NCBI RefSeq assembly: GCF_923079645.1
Contig: NZ_CAKLPY010000001.1
Location: 1,818,001 to 1,882,000 of the forward strand
Source of the DNA: Emticicia aquatica
GTDB lineage: Bacteria > Bacteroidota > Bacteroidia > Cytophagales > Spirosomataceae
Length of the DNA: 64,000 nucleotides
Direction of reading: 5' to 3'
In this document: positions 1 through 7,997 of the stretch, piece after piece
How the letters are laid out: the number at the start of each line of letters is the position of its first letter
Position numbering within the stretch: the stretch's first letter is position 1
Translations under genes and position numbers: made by a program
Notes under the pieces: generated by a model
The model's database searches: none
What the model saw: only the letters and a program-made list of their open reading frames with translations
What the model was told of the DNA's origin: nothing

Positions 1-1
1 A

Positions 2-202
2 ATTAGCGGAAAGCCACAAATTGCAGTAATTATTGATGAAAATGTGATGAAAGAAAAGAATCTTCATGCAGGAAATATTGTAAAAGAACTCGCCAAAGAA
101 ATGAAAGGTGGCGGAGGTGGTCAGCCATATTTCGCAACTGCTGGAGGTAGTGATGTTGGTGGACTTGAACGAGCGATTGAAAAAGGAAAAAGTTTTATTT
201 AA
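2..202 (+). CDS. alaS: Alanyl-tRNA synthetase, C-terminal fragment (cut by window start)
   Basis: Only the last 66 codons are in the window, read in frame from base 2 to a TAA stop. They match the C-terminal DHHA1-type domain of alanyl-tRNA synthetase, with the glycine-rich stretch GGGGGQPYFATAGG followed by a final helix. The complete enzyme charges tRNA-Ala with alanine in the cytoplasm; its catalytic and editing domains lie upstream of the window. A strong hairpin terminator follows directly, so alaS is the end of its transcript. Confidence 0.85.
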   Translation: MSGKPQIAVIIDENVMKEKNLHAGNIVKELAKEMKGGGGGQPYFATAGGSDVGGLERAIEKGKSFI

Positions 203-209
203 TATTGTA

Positions 210-236
210 GGGCGAACAAATAGTTCGCCCTTTTTT
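210..236 (+). terminator. Intrinsic terminator of alaS
   Basis: An 8-bp perfect GC-rich stem (GGGCGAAC / GTTCGCCC) with a 5-base loop is followed by six T. It starts 8 bases after the alaS stop codon. Confidence 0.9.
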
Positions 237-259
237 ATGTTTAATCAAACCCTAAACCT

Positions 260-979
260 ATGACATTCGACCAAATCTTGAACACTCGCCGTTCAGTAAG
301 AATCTATGATGAAAACGCAGCTTATGATAGCCAAATTGTTAGTAAAAGTCTCGAAAGAGCGGTTCTTTCTGCAAATAGTTCAAATATGCAGCTTTGGGAG
401 TTTTATCAAGTTTCGAGCGAGGAAAAGAAAAAAGCAATTGTAAAAGCTTGCATGCATCAATCAGCCGCTCGAACTGCTTCCGAATTAGTTATTTTTGTTA
501 CACGTCAAGACAAATGGAAACAGCGTGCCGCATGGAATTTAGCAAACATGAAAAAGCAATTTGAAGGCAAAGAATTGAAAGGAAAAGGTAAAAGAGCATT
601 GAGTTATTACGAAAAACTCATGCCACTATTTTATACAAATGATTTTCTCGGAATAGCTACTTTAATAAGGTTCAGCATTGTTGTATATCATTCAATTATA
701 AATAAACCCATTATTCATCTAGTTTCTCACGCCGACCAACGAGTTTCATTACATAAATCATGTGCTTTGGCTGCTCAAACTTTCATGTTAAGTATGAAAT
801 CTGAAGGTTATGATACTTGTCCGATGGAAGGTTTTGATGAAAAAATGATTAAGAAATCATTGAACTTGCCATCAAAAGCAGAAATTTGTATGGTTATGGC
901 TTGTGGAATTGGTAAACCCGAAGGTATTTATACAGAACGAACCCGTGTTGATAATTCTGAAGTGATATTTAAAGTGTAG
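260..979 (+). CDS. Nitroreductase family protein
   Basis: A 239-residue protein of the nitroreductase-like family, which usually binds FMN and uses NAD(P)H to reduce nitro compounds, quinones or related substrates in the cytoplasm. The N-terminus has the family's TRRSVR flavin-phosphate contact motif at residues 9-14. The C-terminal part has the alanine-rich helix and the GxGxP-like turn (GIGKPEG) typical of the fold. The central region (residues 95-150) is longer and more basic than in small nitroreductases. It is a single gene between two terminators, so context does not indicate a substrate. Family assignment is good; the exact reaction is unknown. Confidence 0.75.
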   Translation: MTFDQILNTRRSVRIYDENAAYDSQIVSKSLERAVLSANSSNMQLWEFYQVSSEEKKKAIVKACMHQSAARTASELVIFVTRQDKWKQRAAWNLANMKKQFEGKELKGKGKRALSYYEKLMPLFYTNDFLGIATLIRFSIVVYHSIINKPIIHLVSHADQRVSLHKSCALAAQTFMLSMKSEGYDTCPMEGFDEKMIKKSLNLPSKAEICMVMACGIGKPEGIYTERTRVDNSEVIFKV

Positions 980-1020
980 AAAATATTTTATTTTGCTCCT
1001 CACCAAGTAAAATATAAAAC

Positions 1021-1063
1021 AAGTATCAGACGTTTATTTAGAACTTGTCTGATACTTATTTTA
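1021..1063 (+). terminator. Intrinsic terminator after the nitroreductase gene
   Basis: An 11-bp perfect inverted repeat (AAGTATCAGAC at 1021-1031, GTCTGATACTT at 1047-1057) is followed by an AT-rich run containing four T. It lies between the nitroreductase and HAD genes. Confidence 0.75.
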
Positions 1064-1085
1064 TAATCAACCCCTACTAATTTAT

Positions 1086-1706
1086 ATGAAATTCAAAGCC
1101 GTAATTTTCGACTTCGGAAATGTAATTATCAATATCGAGTTTCAAAGAATTTATCAAACATTTGCAAAATTTACTGCTAAATCACCTGAATATATTGAAA
1201 AGAAAATTACTGAAAATCAAATTTTCAAACGCTATGAAACTGGCCAGTTTTCCGACGAAGAATTCAGAGAAGTAATTCGACAAACGCTTGGCTTTCCATT
1301 AAGTGATTTTGAAGTTGATACCGCTTGGAATGCTATTTTACTCGACATTCCTGCTGAAAGAATAGAATTAATAAAAAAAATTCGACAAAAATATCCTGTT
1401 TATCTGCTCAGTAATACCAACAATATTCATATTCAAGCATCTAATACTTACCTCAAAAAAGCTCACGGAATTAGTAATCTTGACGTTCTTTTTGATAATC
1501 TTTTTCTTTCCTACGAAATGGCAATGTGGAAACCAGATGTAGAAATCTATCATTCGGTGCTTAAAAAAATCAATTTGCAGCCCAATGAAGTTATTTTTTT
1601 TGATGATAATTTACACAATATTGAGTCTGCAAAAAAAATCGGTATGCAAACAATTTTGGTCGAACCCCCTACTTCCATCTTAGAATATTGTAAAAACATA
1701 TTTTAA
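1086..1706 (+). CDS. HAD family hydrolase (YihX-like phosphatase)
   Basis: A 206-residue haloacid-dehalogenase superfamily protein, probably a cytoplasmic sugar-phosphate or nucleotide phosphatase. The four HAD motifs are visible: motif I FDFGNV with the nucleophile Asp9, motif II LLSNTN near residue 109, motif III WKPD, and motif IV FFDDN near residue 172. The second motif-I aspartate is replaced by glycine (DFG). This is also seen in the YihX-type FDLGNV subfamily, so it need not mean inactivity. The next gene starts 31 bases after the stop, so the two may be co-transcribed. Confidence 0.8.
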   Translation: MKFKAVIFDFGNVIINIEFQRIYQTFAKFTAKSPEYIEKKITENQIFKRYETGQFSDEEFREVIRQTLGFPLSDFEVDTAWNAILLDIPAERIELIKKIRQKYPVYLLSNTNNIHIQASNTYLKKAHGISNLDVLFDNLFLSYEMAMWKPDVEIYHSVLKKINLQPNEVIFFDDNLHNIESAKKIGMQTILVEPPTSILEYCKNIF

Positions 1707-1737
1707 GTCGTTACTTTGTGGTTTACAACAAACAATC

Positions 1738-2892
1738 ATGAATCAACAACGGACGCTTTTAATACAAATCATATTATTCGTAGTAACATTAGCCACAACT
1801 ACCGTCACAGGTGCAGAATGGATTTATGGACGACCATTTTTCTTTGGTGAAAATCCTTTAGGTTGGGCTGAATTCTTTGAAGGTTTCAAATATTCAATTC
1901 CATTTCTTGGTGTCCTCACAATACACGAATTTGGGCATTATTTTATAGCAAAAAAACATAATACGAATGTTACTTTACCGTATTATATTCCTCTTTGGAT
2001 TGGCGGACTTTCATCAACCTTCGGAACTTTAGGAGCTTTTATTAGAATCAAAGAACGAATAACTTCTCGTATTAAATATTTTGATATTGGTATCTCAGGA
2101 CCTTTGGCAGGGTTTGTCGCTGCACTTTTTGTACTTTGGTATGGATTTACACATTTGCCACCCCTCGATTACGTATTTGAACTTTTCCCTATTTTCAAGC
2201 AATTTGGTAATGAATACGGAAAATTTCTTGAAACTAGCCCTGATTATATTTCTATAAAGCTAGGAGATAGTTTATTATTTAATTTTTTTGAAGAGTATAT
2301 CGCAATTGGCGAACTACCTCACCCTTATTTATATACCAATTATCCAATCATTTTTGCTGGATATTTATCACTTTTTTTTACGGCATTGAATCTTTTCCCG
2401 GTTGGTCAACTCGATGGAGGTCATATACTTTACGGCTTAATCGGCGATAAAGCATTCAATATTGTTTCACCAATTTTATTTGGCATTTTTGTTTTTTATG
2501 CTGGTTTAGGCTTTTTCAATGCTCATGAATTTATGACTACTGATACTAGCTTATTTCTTGAATTAATTGCAAAATTTGGTGCTTTCATTTTCTTTAATTA
2601 TTTATGTTTTTCTCGAATTACAGAAAATATTTTAACTAATTGGCTCATTACGCTTTCAGTTATTGCGATTCAGTTATTAATATCTTACTTTTATCCTAGC
2701 ATTGAAGGGTATTCTGGATTTTTAGCTTTCGGATTAATGATTGGGCGTTTTTTAGGCGTTTATCATCCTACAACAAACGATACTCAGCCATTAACTCTCG
2801 AACGAAAAGTGCTTGGATGGCTCGCTCTCTTAATTTTTATCGTTTGTTTCAGTCCAAAACCGTTTGTTATTATTCAGCATTTAGCAAACTAA
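1738..2892 (+). CDS. Site-2 protease family protein (M50 metalloprotease)
   Basis: A 384-residue polytopic membrane protein of the M50/S2P family, which cleaves substrates within the membrane. The zinc motif HEFGH is at residues 63-67 in an early transmembrane segment. The second catalytic motif LDGGH is near residue 225 in a segment beginning NLFPVGQ. About eight hydrophobic segments are present and no PDZ domain is visible. This layout resembles the EGY/PDZ-less S2P homologues of plants, cyanobacteria and Bacteroidota. Its substrates cannot be told from context. It starts 31 bases after the HAD gene. Confidence 0.85.
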   Translation: MNQQRTLLIQIILFVVTLATTTVTGAEWIYGRPFFFGENPLGWAEFFEGFKYSIPFLGVLTIHEFGHYFIAKKHNTNVTLPYYIPLWIGGLSSTFGTLGAFIRIKERITSRIKYFDIGISGPLAGFVAALFVLWYGFTHLPPLDYVFELFPIFKQFGNEYGKFLETSPDYISIKLGDSLLFNFFEEYIAIGELPHPYLYTNYPIIFAGYLSLFFTALNLFPVGQLDGGHILYGLIGDKAFNIVSPILFGIFVFYAGLGFFNAHEFMTTDTSLFLELIAKFGAFIFFNYLCFSRITENILTNWLITLSVIAIQLLISYFYPSIEGYSGFLAFGLMIGRFLGVYHPTTNDTQPLTLERKVLGWLALLIFIVCFSPKPFVIIQHLAN

Positions 2893-2935
2893 AAAAATAT
2901 CCTTTAACCTATAAAAATTAAAACCTGTTATAAGC

Positions 2936-3502
2936 ATGTTAAACTGGCTGTTTAAAACTATTTTTCAATTATTGGGATGGAAAGTTATCAATGCACCAAA
3001 TGTTCCTAAAGGGTTATTTGTTGTTGCTCCGCATAGTTTTACTTCCGATTTTTTTATTGGATTATGTACTCGCCCAATGGTCAATTTGAACATTAAATAT
3101 TTGGGGAAAGCCGAGCTTTTTCGTCCACCATTTGGCTGGATTTTCAGAAAATTAGGTGGTACTCCTGTTCACCGTACAAAAAGTACAAATTTTGTACAGC
3201 AAGTAGCTGAAACATTCAAAAAACACGAAAAACTTTTGGTTGCTATTGCACCAGAAGGTACACGAAAAAACGTAAGTAAATTGAGAACTGGGTTTTATTA
3301 TATGGCACATGCGGCAAACGTTCCGATTATTATGTCGGGCTTTGATTACCCTCGTAAATCAGTTATTTTTGCAGAACCATTTATTACAAGTGGTGATTTT
3401 GAAGCTGATATGAAAAAATACTTTGTTCCTTTCTTTAAATCTATTCACGGTGTTCAGAAAGATTGGTTAAAAAACTACGAAGAAGGCAAATTTAATGTAT
3501 AA
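2936..3502 (+). CDS. 1-acyl-sn-glycerol-3-phosphate acyltransferase-like protein (PlsC family)
   Basis: A 188-residue member of the PlsC/LPLAT family, which transfers acyl chains to glycerophospholipids or related acceptors at the inner membrane. Motif I HxxxxD is present at His33-Asp38. Motif III EGTR is at residues 107-110. The short length and N-terminal amphipathic segment fit the small subclass often annotated as glycerol acyltransferase. Its true acceptor (lysophosphatidate, an ornithine lipid or other) is not evident. Confidence 0.8.
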   Translation: MLNWLFKTIFQLLGWKVINAPNVPKGLFVVAPHSFTSDFFIGLCTRPMVNLNIKYLGKAELFRPPFGWIFRKLGGTPVHRTKSTNFVQQVAETFKKHEKLLVAIAPEGTRKNVSKLRTGFYYMAHAANVPIIMSGFDYPRKSVIFAEPFITSGDFEADMKKYFVPFFKSIHGVQKDWLKNYEEGKFNV

Positions 3503-3553
3503 ATTTAGCTCAATCCACTTAAAATTTTATAAATATTTAGTAGCAATTTTACA

Positions 3554-4729
3554 ATGAAAAAACAGACCAAAGCGATAAGAATCCAAACCAAACGCTCACA
3601 ATATAGAGAACATTCTACGCCATTATTTTTAACTAGTAGCTTTTGCTTTGAAGATGCCGAACAAGGAAAAGCTCTTTTTGATGAAACTCTCGAAGGAAAT
3701 ATTTATACCCGATTCTCAAACCCATCTGTACAAGAATTTGTGGATAAGGTTTGTATGTTAGAAAATTGTGAAGAAGGTATCGCCACAGCGACTGGAATGG
3801 CGGCGGTTTTTGCAGGATTTGCAGCTCATTTAAAAGCTGGCGACCATGTTGTAGCCTCAAGGGCTTTGTTTGGCTCTGCACACCAAATATTGACGCAAAT
3901 TTTAGCTAAATGGGGAATCACCCACACTTATCTTGATGCCACCGCACCAGAAAGTGACTGGGAAGCAGCCGTTCAAGAAAACACCAAGATGATTTATCTT
4001 GAAACTCCTTCAAACCCAGGTTTAGAATTAGTCGATATGGCAATGGTAGGACGAATAGCAAAAAAACATAATTTAATTTATTACGTTGATAATTGCTTCG
4101 CAACGCCAATTATACATACACCAACAGATTTTGGAGCAAACTTGATTGTTCACTCAGCTACAAAATTTATGGATGGGCAAGGACGTGTTTTAGGGGGTAT
4201 TATTACAGGGACAAAAGAGTTAATTGCTCCAATTCGCTTTTTTTGTCGCCATACAGGCCCTTCAATGTCTCCATTTAATGCTTGGGTTCTATCCAAAAGT
4301 TTGGAAACACTAGAAATCAGAATGCAACGTCATTGTGAAAATGCCTTAAAACTGGCTAAAGCTTTAGAAAAAATGGATGGTGTGAAAAACGTAAAATACC
4401 CACATTTACCTACTCATCCACAATATGCTTTAGCCAAAAAACAAATGGCGGCTGGTGGTGCAATGGTTACTTTTGAATTAGAAGGTGGCTTTGAAAGAGT
4501 CAATAGATTTACTCAATTACTCAAAATTGCTTCAAACTCATCAAATTTGGGCGATTCCCGAACAATTATAACTAATCCAAACACCACAACTCATTCTAAA
4601 TTACCTAAAGAGGATAAAATAAAACTTGGAATCACCGAAGGCTTAATCAGAACATCAGTTGGTTTAGAATACATTTCAGACTTAATTGCTGATTTCAAAC
4701 AAGCAGCCAAAAAATCATTGCAAGCTTAG
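3554..4729 (+). CDS. metZ: O-succinylhomoserine sulfhydrylase
   Basis: A 391-residue PLP enzyme of the Cys/Met-metabolism gamma family, most like MetZ. MetZ makes homocysteine from O-succinylhomoserine and sulfide in methionine synthesis. The PLP lysine is Lys204 in SATKFMDGQG. The YTRFSNP motif (residues 51-57) that contacts PLP phosphate from the neighbouring subunit is intact, as is the YLETPSNP segment. Cystathionine gamma-synthase or an O-acetylhomoserine enzyme are alternatives, but the start of the sequence and the DGQGRVLGG segment after the lysine fit MetZ best. Confidence 0.85.
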   Translation: MKKQTKAIRIQTKRSQYREHSTPLFLTSSFCFEDAEQGKALFDETLEGNIYTRFSNPSVQEFVDKVCMLENCEEGIATATGMAAVFAGFAAHLKAGDHVVASRALFGSAHQILTQILAKWGITHTYLDATAPESDWEAAVQENTKMIYLETPSNPGLELVDMAMVGRIAKKHNLIYYVDNCFATPIIHTPTDFGANLIVHSATKFMDGQGRVLGGIITGTKELIAPIRFFCRHTGPSMSPFNAWVLSKSLETLEIRMQRHCENALKLAKALEKMDGVKNVKYPHLPTHPQYALAKKQMAAGGAMVTFELEGGFERVNRFTQLLKIASNSSNLGDSRTIITNPNTTTHSKLPKEDKIKLGITEGLIRTSVGLEYISDLIADFKQAAKKSLQA

Positions 4730-4789
4730 TCCATCACAACATGACTTTTAATAGATTCTAACTCAAACGCCCATAAATTATTTATCAAA

Positions 4790-5167
4790 ATGACTACGAC
4801 CGTTGAGCAAAAATACATTGAAATAATCATGAAAGAAGAGAATGCCTTAGAATTCTCTCGCTTAAATCGACTAGCAAATAATTTATTTTTTGAAAAAGAC
4901 AAAGCTATTGAAGATGTCTTGGCACTAAAATCGCAGATAAGAAATTTAGAAAAAACTATATCCGAACACAAAAATGAAATAGCCAAACTCCATGAAAGAC
5001 TAAAAAAACAAGAATTTCTTGAAAAAAGTAAAGAAATTCAAAAAGAAAGTGTTAAAATTGTGGCGAATAAAGCTAAGAAGTCAACAGACAACGTAGAAAT
5101 AAAGAAAACAATCGCTGACTTAGTACAAGAGATTGACGCGTGTATTGCTTTGTTAAACGAAGATTAG
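4790..5167 (+). CDS. Small coiled-coil protein upstream of zapA
   Basis: A 125-residue, strongly charged, almost entirely helical protein with no cysteine, signal peptide or membrane segment. Residues 45-85 show heptad-like spacing of hydrophobics and many Lys/Glu, as in a parallel coiled coil. I do not recognise a named family. It lies 127 bases upstream of zapA on the same strand. A short coiled-coil protein beside zapA suggests a divisome or ZapB-like structural role, but that is inference from context only. Confidence 0.6.
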   Translation: MTTTVEQKYIEIIMKEENALEFSRLNRLANNLFFEKDKAIEDVLALKSQIRNLEKTISEHKNEIAKLHERLKKQEFLEKSKEIQKESVKIVANKAKKSTDNVEIKKTIADLVQEIDACIALLNED

Positions 5168-5294
5168 TAATTAGAAGTCTGATATGAACCTTAAATATGA
5201 GATGAATATTTTTTTGAATAACTCGTTCCTATCAAAAATTTATTGTGCCTCAATATTTTTATTTAATTATGACTAATATTAAGATTGATTACAA

Positions 5295-5591
5295 ATGGTT
5301 GAATTAGAGAAAATAGAAATAGGGTTGAAAGTGCTGAGTAGAGTAGTCACCTTAAAAATTCAACCTGAAATGGAGCCATATTTTAGAAAAGCGGCTCTTT
5401 TAGTTAATCATCGTCTTGATTCGTTTACCAAAAGACACAGTGGCGGAGAAATGGATTCTTGGGATTTTTTAATAACTATTGCTATTGAAGGCATGGTTGA
5501 ATCTCAAAAAAACCAAGATAAATATAAACTTTTGCAACAATCGCTCAAAACAAGACTTGATGAAATCGATCAACGTCTTTCTCTTAGTTGA
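5295..5591 (+). CDS. zapA: Cell division protein ZapA
   Basis: A 98-residue ZapA homologue. ZapA binds and cross-links FtsZ filaments at the division ring. An N-terminal beta-rich segment (residues 5-25) precedes the helix with the typical pattern of paired hydrophobics and charged residues (FRKAALLVNHRLDSF). A long C-terminal helix suited to dimer or tetramer formation follows. The size is normal for the family. The next gene is rny, 186 bases downstream; this neighbourhood is common in Bacteroidota. Confidence 0.8.
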   Translation: MVELEKIEIGLKVLSRVVTLKIQPEMEPYFRKAALLVNHRLDSFTKRHSGGEMDSWDFLITIAIEGMVESQKNQDKYKLLQQSLKTRLDEIDQRLSLS

Positions 5592-5777
5592 GGGTAAATT
5601 AAATGAAAAACATTAGATTATGCTGTGTAATCTATCACTATTAATTTCATTCATTACTCTCTTCCCTTCGTCTTGCTTGCATCATTCCTACCTTGACTTC
5701 ATGTTCAAGAAAATCGTTATGCCCAACATTTCCTTTATTCCCTAATTATTTATAAATTTTTAAACAAAACTATCAAC
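5592..5777. other. zapA-rny intergenic region
   Basis: A 186-base gap with a nested inverted repeat near its start: AGATTA at 5615-5620 pairs with TAATCT at 5628-5633, inside an outer AAATGAA/TTTCATT pairing. A pyrimidine-rich tract lies around 5650-5700. There is no T-tailed terminator and no ORF. It most likely holds the rny promoter and leader. A structured small RNA is possible but not shown. Confidence 0.35.
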
Positions 5778-7364
5778 ATGTCTAATATTTTAATGATGCT
5801 CCTCACCGACCTAATTGCCCTAGCAATTGGTTTCTTAGTGGGTAGAGCATTGCTCAAAAAAACATTCCAAAGTAAAGAGGCAGATGCAGAGATTAGAGCT
5901 AACGAAATGCTAAAAAATGCACAACAAACAGCTGAAAATATCAAAAAAGATAAAATGTTGGAGGCAAAAGAGCATTATTTGAAACTTAAAACTGAATTTG
6001 AAGAAGATTCTAACAAACGAAAAAATATTATTTTACAAAATGAGCAACGTGTTAAGCAAATGCAGCAACAAGCAGCTCAAATGGTTGAACAGAATAAACG
6101 CCGTGAAAACGAGTTAGAATCTTTACAAACAAAGCTTACTGAACAAACCGAACACGCAATTAAACAAACTGAAGCAGCAGCCAAACGCAAAGAAGAAGCT
6201 GAAAAAATGCTTAGTCAACAAGTAGAACAATTAGAAAAAATTGCAAATCTAACAGCCGACCAAGCAAAACAACAGTTAATTGATGCCATAAAAGGTGAAG
6301 CTGAAACAAGAGCATCTGGCTTTATCAAACAAACCATCGAGGAAGCCAAATTAACGGCAACCAAAGAATCCAAAAAGATTATCATTGAAACGATTCAACG
6401 AACTGCTGCTGAACAAGCAATTGAAAACTGTGTATCGGTATTTAATATTGAAGGTGATGAAATTAAAGGAAAAGTTATTGGGCGTGAAGGTAGAAATATT
6501 CGTGCATTAGAAGCCGCTACGGGTGTTGAAGTAATCGTTGATGATACGCCTGAAGCAATTGTAATTTCTAGTTTTGACCCTGTTCGACGTGAAATTGCCC
6601 GTCTTTCATTGCACCGTTTAGTACAAGATGGTCGTATTCACCCTGCTAGAATTGAAGAGGTTGTGGCCAAAACGAAAAAAGATATTGAGAACGAAATTAA
6701 TGAAATTGGTGAACGAACTGTAATTGATTTAGGTGTTCATGGTTTACATCCTGAATTAATTAGAATGATTGGCAGAATGCGTTTCCGTTCATCTTACGGT
6801 CAGAACTTACTTCAACACTCAAGAGAGGTTGCTAAGATGTGTGCTACAATGGCCTCAGAACTTGGTTTAAATGCAAAATTAGCGAAGCGTGCTGGACTTC
6901 TACACGATATTGGTAAAGTATGGCATGAAGAGCAAGAATTGCCCCATGCATTATTAGGGATGGAGTTGGCGAAAAAATACAAAGAACACCCTGAGGTTAT
7001 TAATGCAATTGGAGCTCACCATGATGAAATAGAAATGACATCGATGATTTCTCCAATCATTCAAATTTGTGACTCTATTTCTGGTTCTCGTCCAGGAGCA
7101 AGACGTGAAATGATGGAATCTTACGTTCAACGTCTACGTGATTTGGAAGAACTTGCTTTAGCATTTAATGGAGTTGAAAAATGTTATGCGATTCAAGCAG
7201 GTCGAGAACTTCGTGTAATTGTTGATTCTGAAAATGTTACTGATGAAATTGCTAGTAAATTATCTTTCGATATTTCGCAGAAAATTGAGAAAGAAATGCA
7301 ATATCCAGGACAGATCAAAGTAACCGTAATTAGAGAAATGAGAAGTGTTGCTTATGCAAAATAA
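5778..7364 (+). CDS. rny: Ribonuclease Y
   Basis: A 528-residue RNase Y, the membrane-anchored endoribonuclease that starts mRNA turnover. Domains in order: one N-terminal transmembrane helix (residues 4-24), a long coiled coil (about 30-200), a KH RNA-binding domain with [11 protein letters not shown] near residue 240, and an HD domain with the metal motif HDIGK near residue 377. A C-terminal conserved region follows. Length and domain order match the family. A strong terminator follows. Confidence 0.95.
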   Translation: MSNILMMLLTDLIALAIGFLVGRALLKKTFQSKEADAEIRANEMLKNAQQTAENIKKDKMLEAKEHYLKLKTEFEEDSNKRKNIILQNEQRVKQMQQQAAQMVEQNKRRENELESLQTKLTEQTEHAIKQTEAAAKRKEEAEKMLSQQVEQLEKIANLTADQAKQQLIDAIKGEAETRASGFIKQTIEEAKLTATKESKKIIIETIQRTAAEQAIENCVSVFNIEGDEIKGKVIGREGRNIRALEAATGVEVIVDDTPEAIVISSFDPVRREIARLSLHRLVQDGRIHPARIEEVVAKTKKDIENEINEIGERTVIDLGVHGLHPELIRMIGRMRFRSSYGQNLLQHSREVAKMCATMASELGLNAKLAKRAGLLHDIGKVWHEEQELPHALLGMELAKKYKEHPEVINAIGAHHDEIEMTSMISPIIQICDSISGSRPGARREMMESYVQRLRDLEELALAFNGVEKCYAIQAGRELRVIVDSENVTDEIASKLSFDISQKIEKEMQYPGQIKVTVIREMRSVAYAK

Positions 7365-7390
7365 GCCAAACTTTTAAAATAAATTATAAA

Positions 7391-7419
7391 AAAGTCGATG
7401 CTTTGGCATCGACTTTTTT
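7391..7419. terminator. Bidirectional terminator between rny and the convergent lipoprotein gene
   Basis: An 11-bp perfect stem AAAGTCGATGC / GCATCGACTTT with a 4-base loop is flanked by an A-run on the left and a T-run on the right. It can therefore serve both strands. Confidence 0.9.
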
Positions 7420-7446
7420 GTTAAAAATCATCAAAATTCTATCAAA

Positions 7447-7905
7447 TTAAAGAGATTTAGGCTTTAATCGTTTGTATTTTTCAATAATCGTACGCTCAAT
7501 CCCTAGTTTTTCAATTTTTTCAATACCTTTTTGAATTAAAGTATCTTCTTTAATTGTAACCACAAATTGAAATTTATTATTTTCCCATTTTCTATCAACG
7601 AAATACTCCAAATTCTCAGTATAAATGCTATCAACTAACGTATACTGACCACCTCCAGCAGTAAATTCACTATTTGTTGAGTCATTATCAAGATGTAATT
7701 TATGATTTAAAAAAGTAAAATAGGAATCATTAATAATCTTTATCATTTTATGACTTGGGTCAAAAGTCGAAAAAGAGGTATCCTTTTCAATTGTTGTTGC
7801 AGAAAAAAGCTCCCAAGTTCCAACAATATTTGGTGCTTGTTTTTTTTCAGATTTACAACAATAGAATGACATACCCACTGCAAAAAAAATAAATCGTATT
7901 TTCAT
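7447..7905 (-). CDS. Hypothetical lipoprotein, lipocalin-like start
   Basis: A 152-residue protein with an N-terminal hydrophobic segment ending in two adjacent cysteines (SFYCC, residues 14-18), so it is probably a lipoprotein attached to a membrane. The mature part begins with a GTWEL motif, as in many lipocalin-like Bacteroidota lipoproteins, and then looks mainly beta-stranded. I do not recognise a more specific family. It is a single gene bounded by terminators on both sides. Confidence 0.6.
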   Translation of the reverse strand: MKIRFIFFAVGMSFYCCKSEKKQAPNIVGTWELFSATTIEKDTSFSTFDPSHKMIKIINDSYFTFLNHKLHLDNDSTNSEFTAGGGQYTLVDSIYTENLEYFVDRKWENNKFQFVVTIKEDTLIQKGIEKIEKLGIERTIIEKYKRLKPKSL

Positions 7906-7945
7906 ATTTCGTAGTTTTTTTTGTCAAATATAAGTTAAATTATAC

Positions 7946-7979
7946 AAAAAAGACCTTTCAATAATGAAAGGTCTTTTTT
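7946..7979 (-). terminator. Terminator of infB
   Basis: An 11-bp stem (AAGACCTTTCA / TGAAAGGTCTT) with a 4-base loop has an A/T run on each side. It lies just past the infB stop codon on the minus strand. It may also act on the plus strand. Confidence 0.85.
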
Positions 7980-7997
7980 AAGCAATTAATATATTGA

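Noticed and set aside
5592-5777. 6S RNA downstream of zapA
   Set aside because: The proteobacterial neighbourhood suggests it, but I see no long closing stem with a central bubble.
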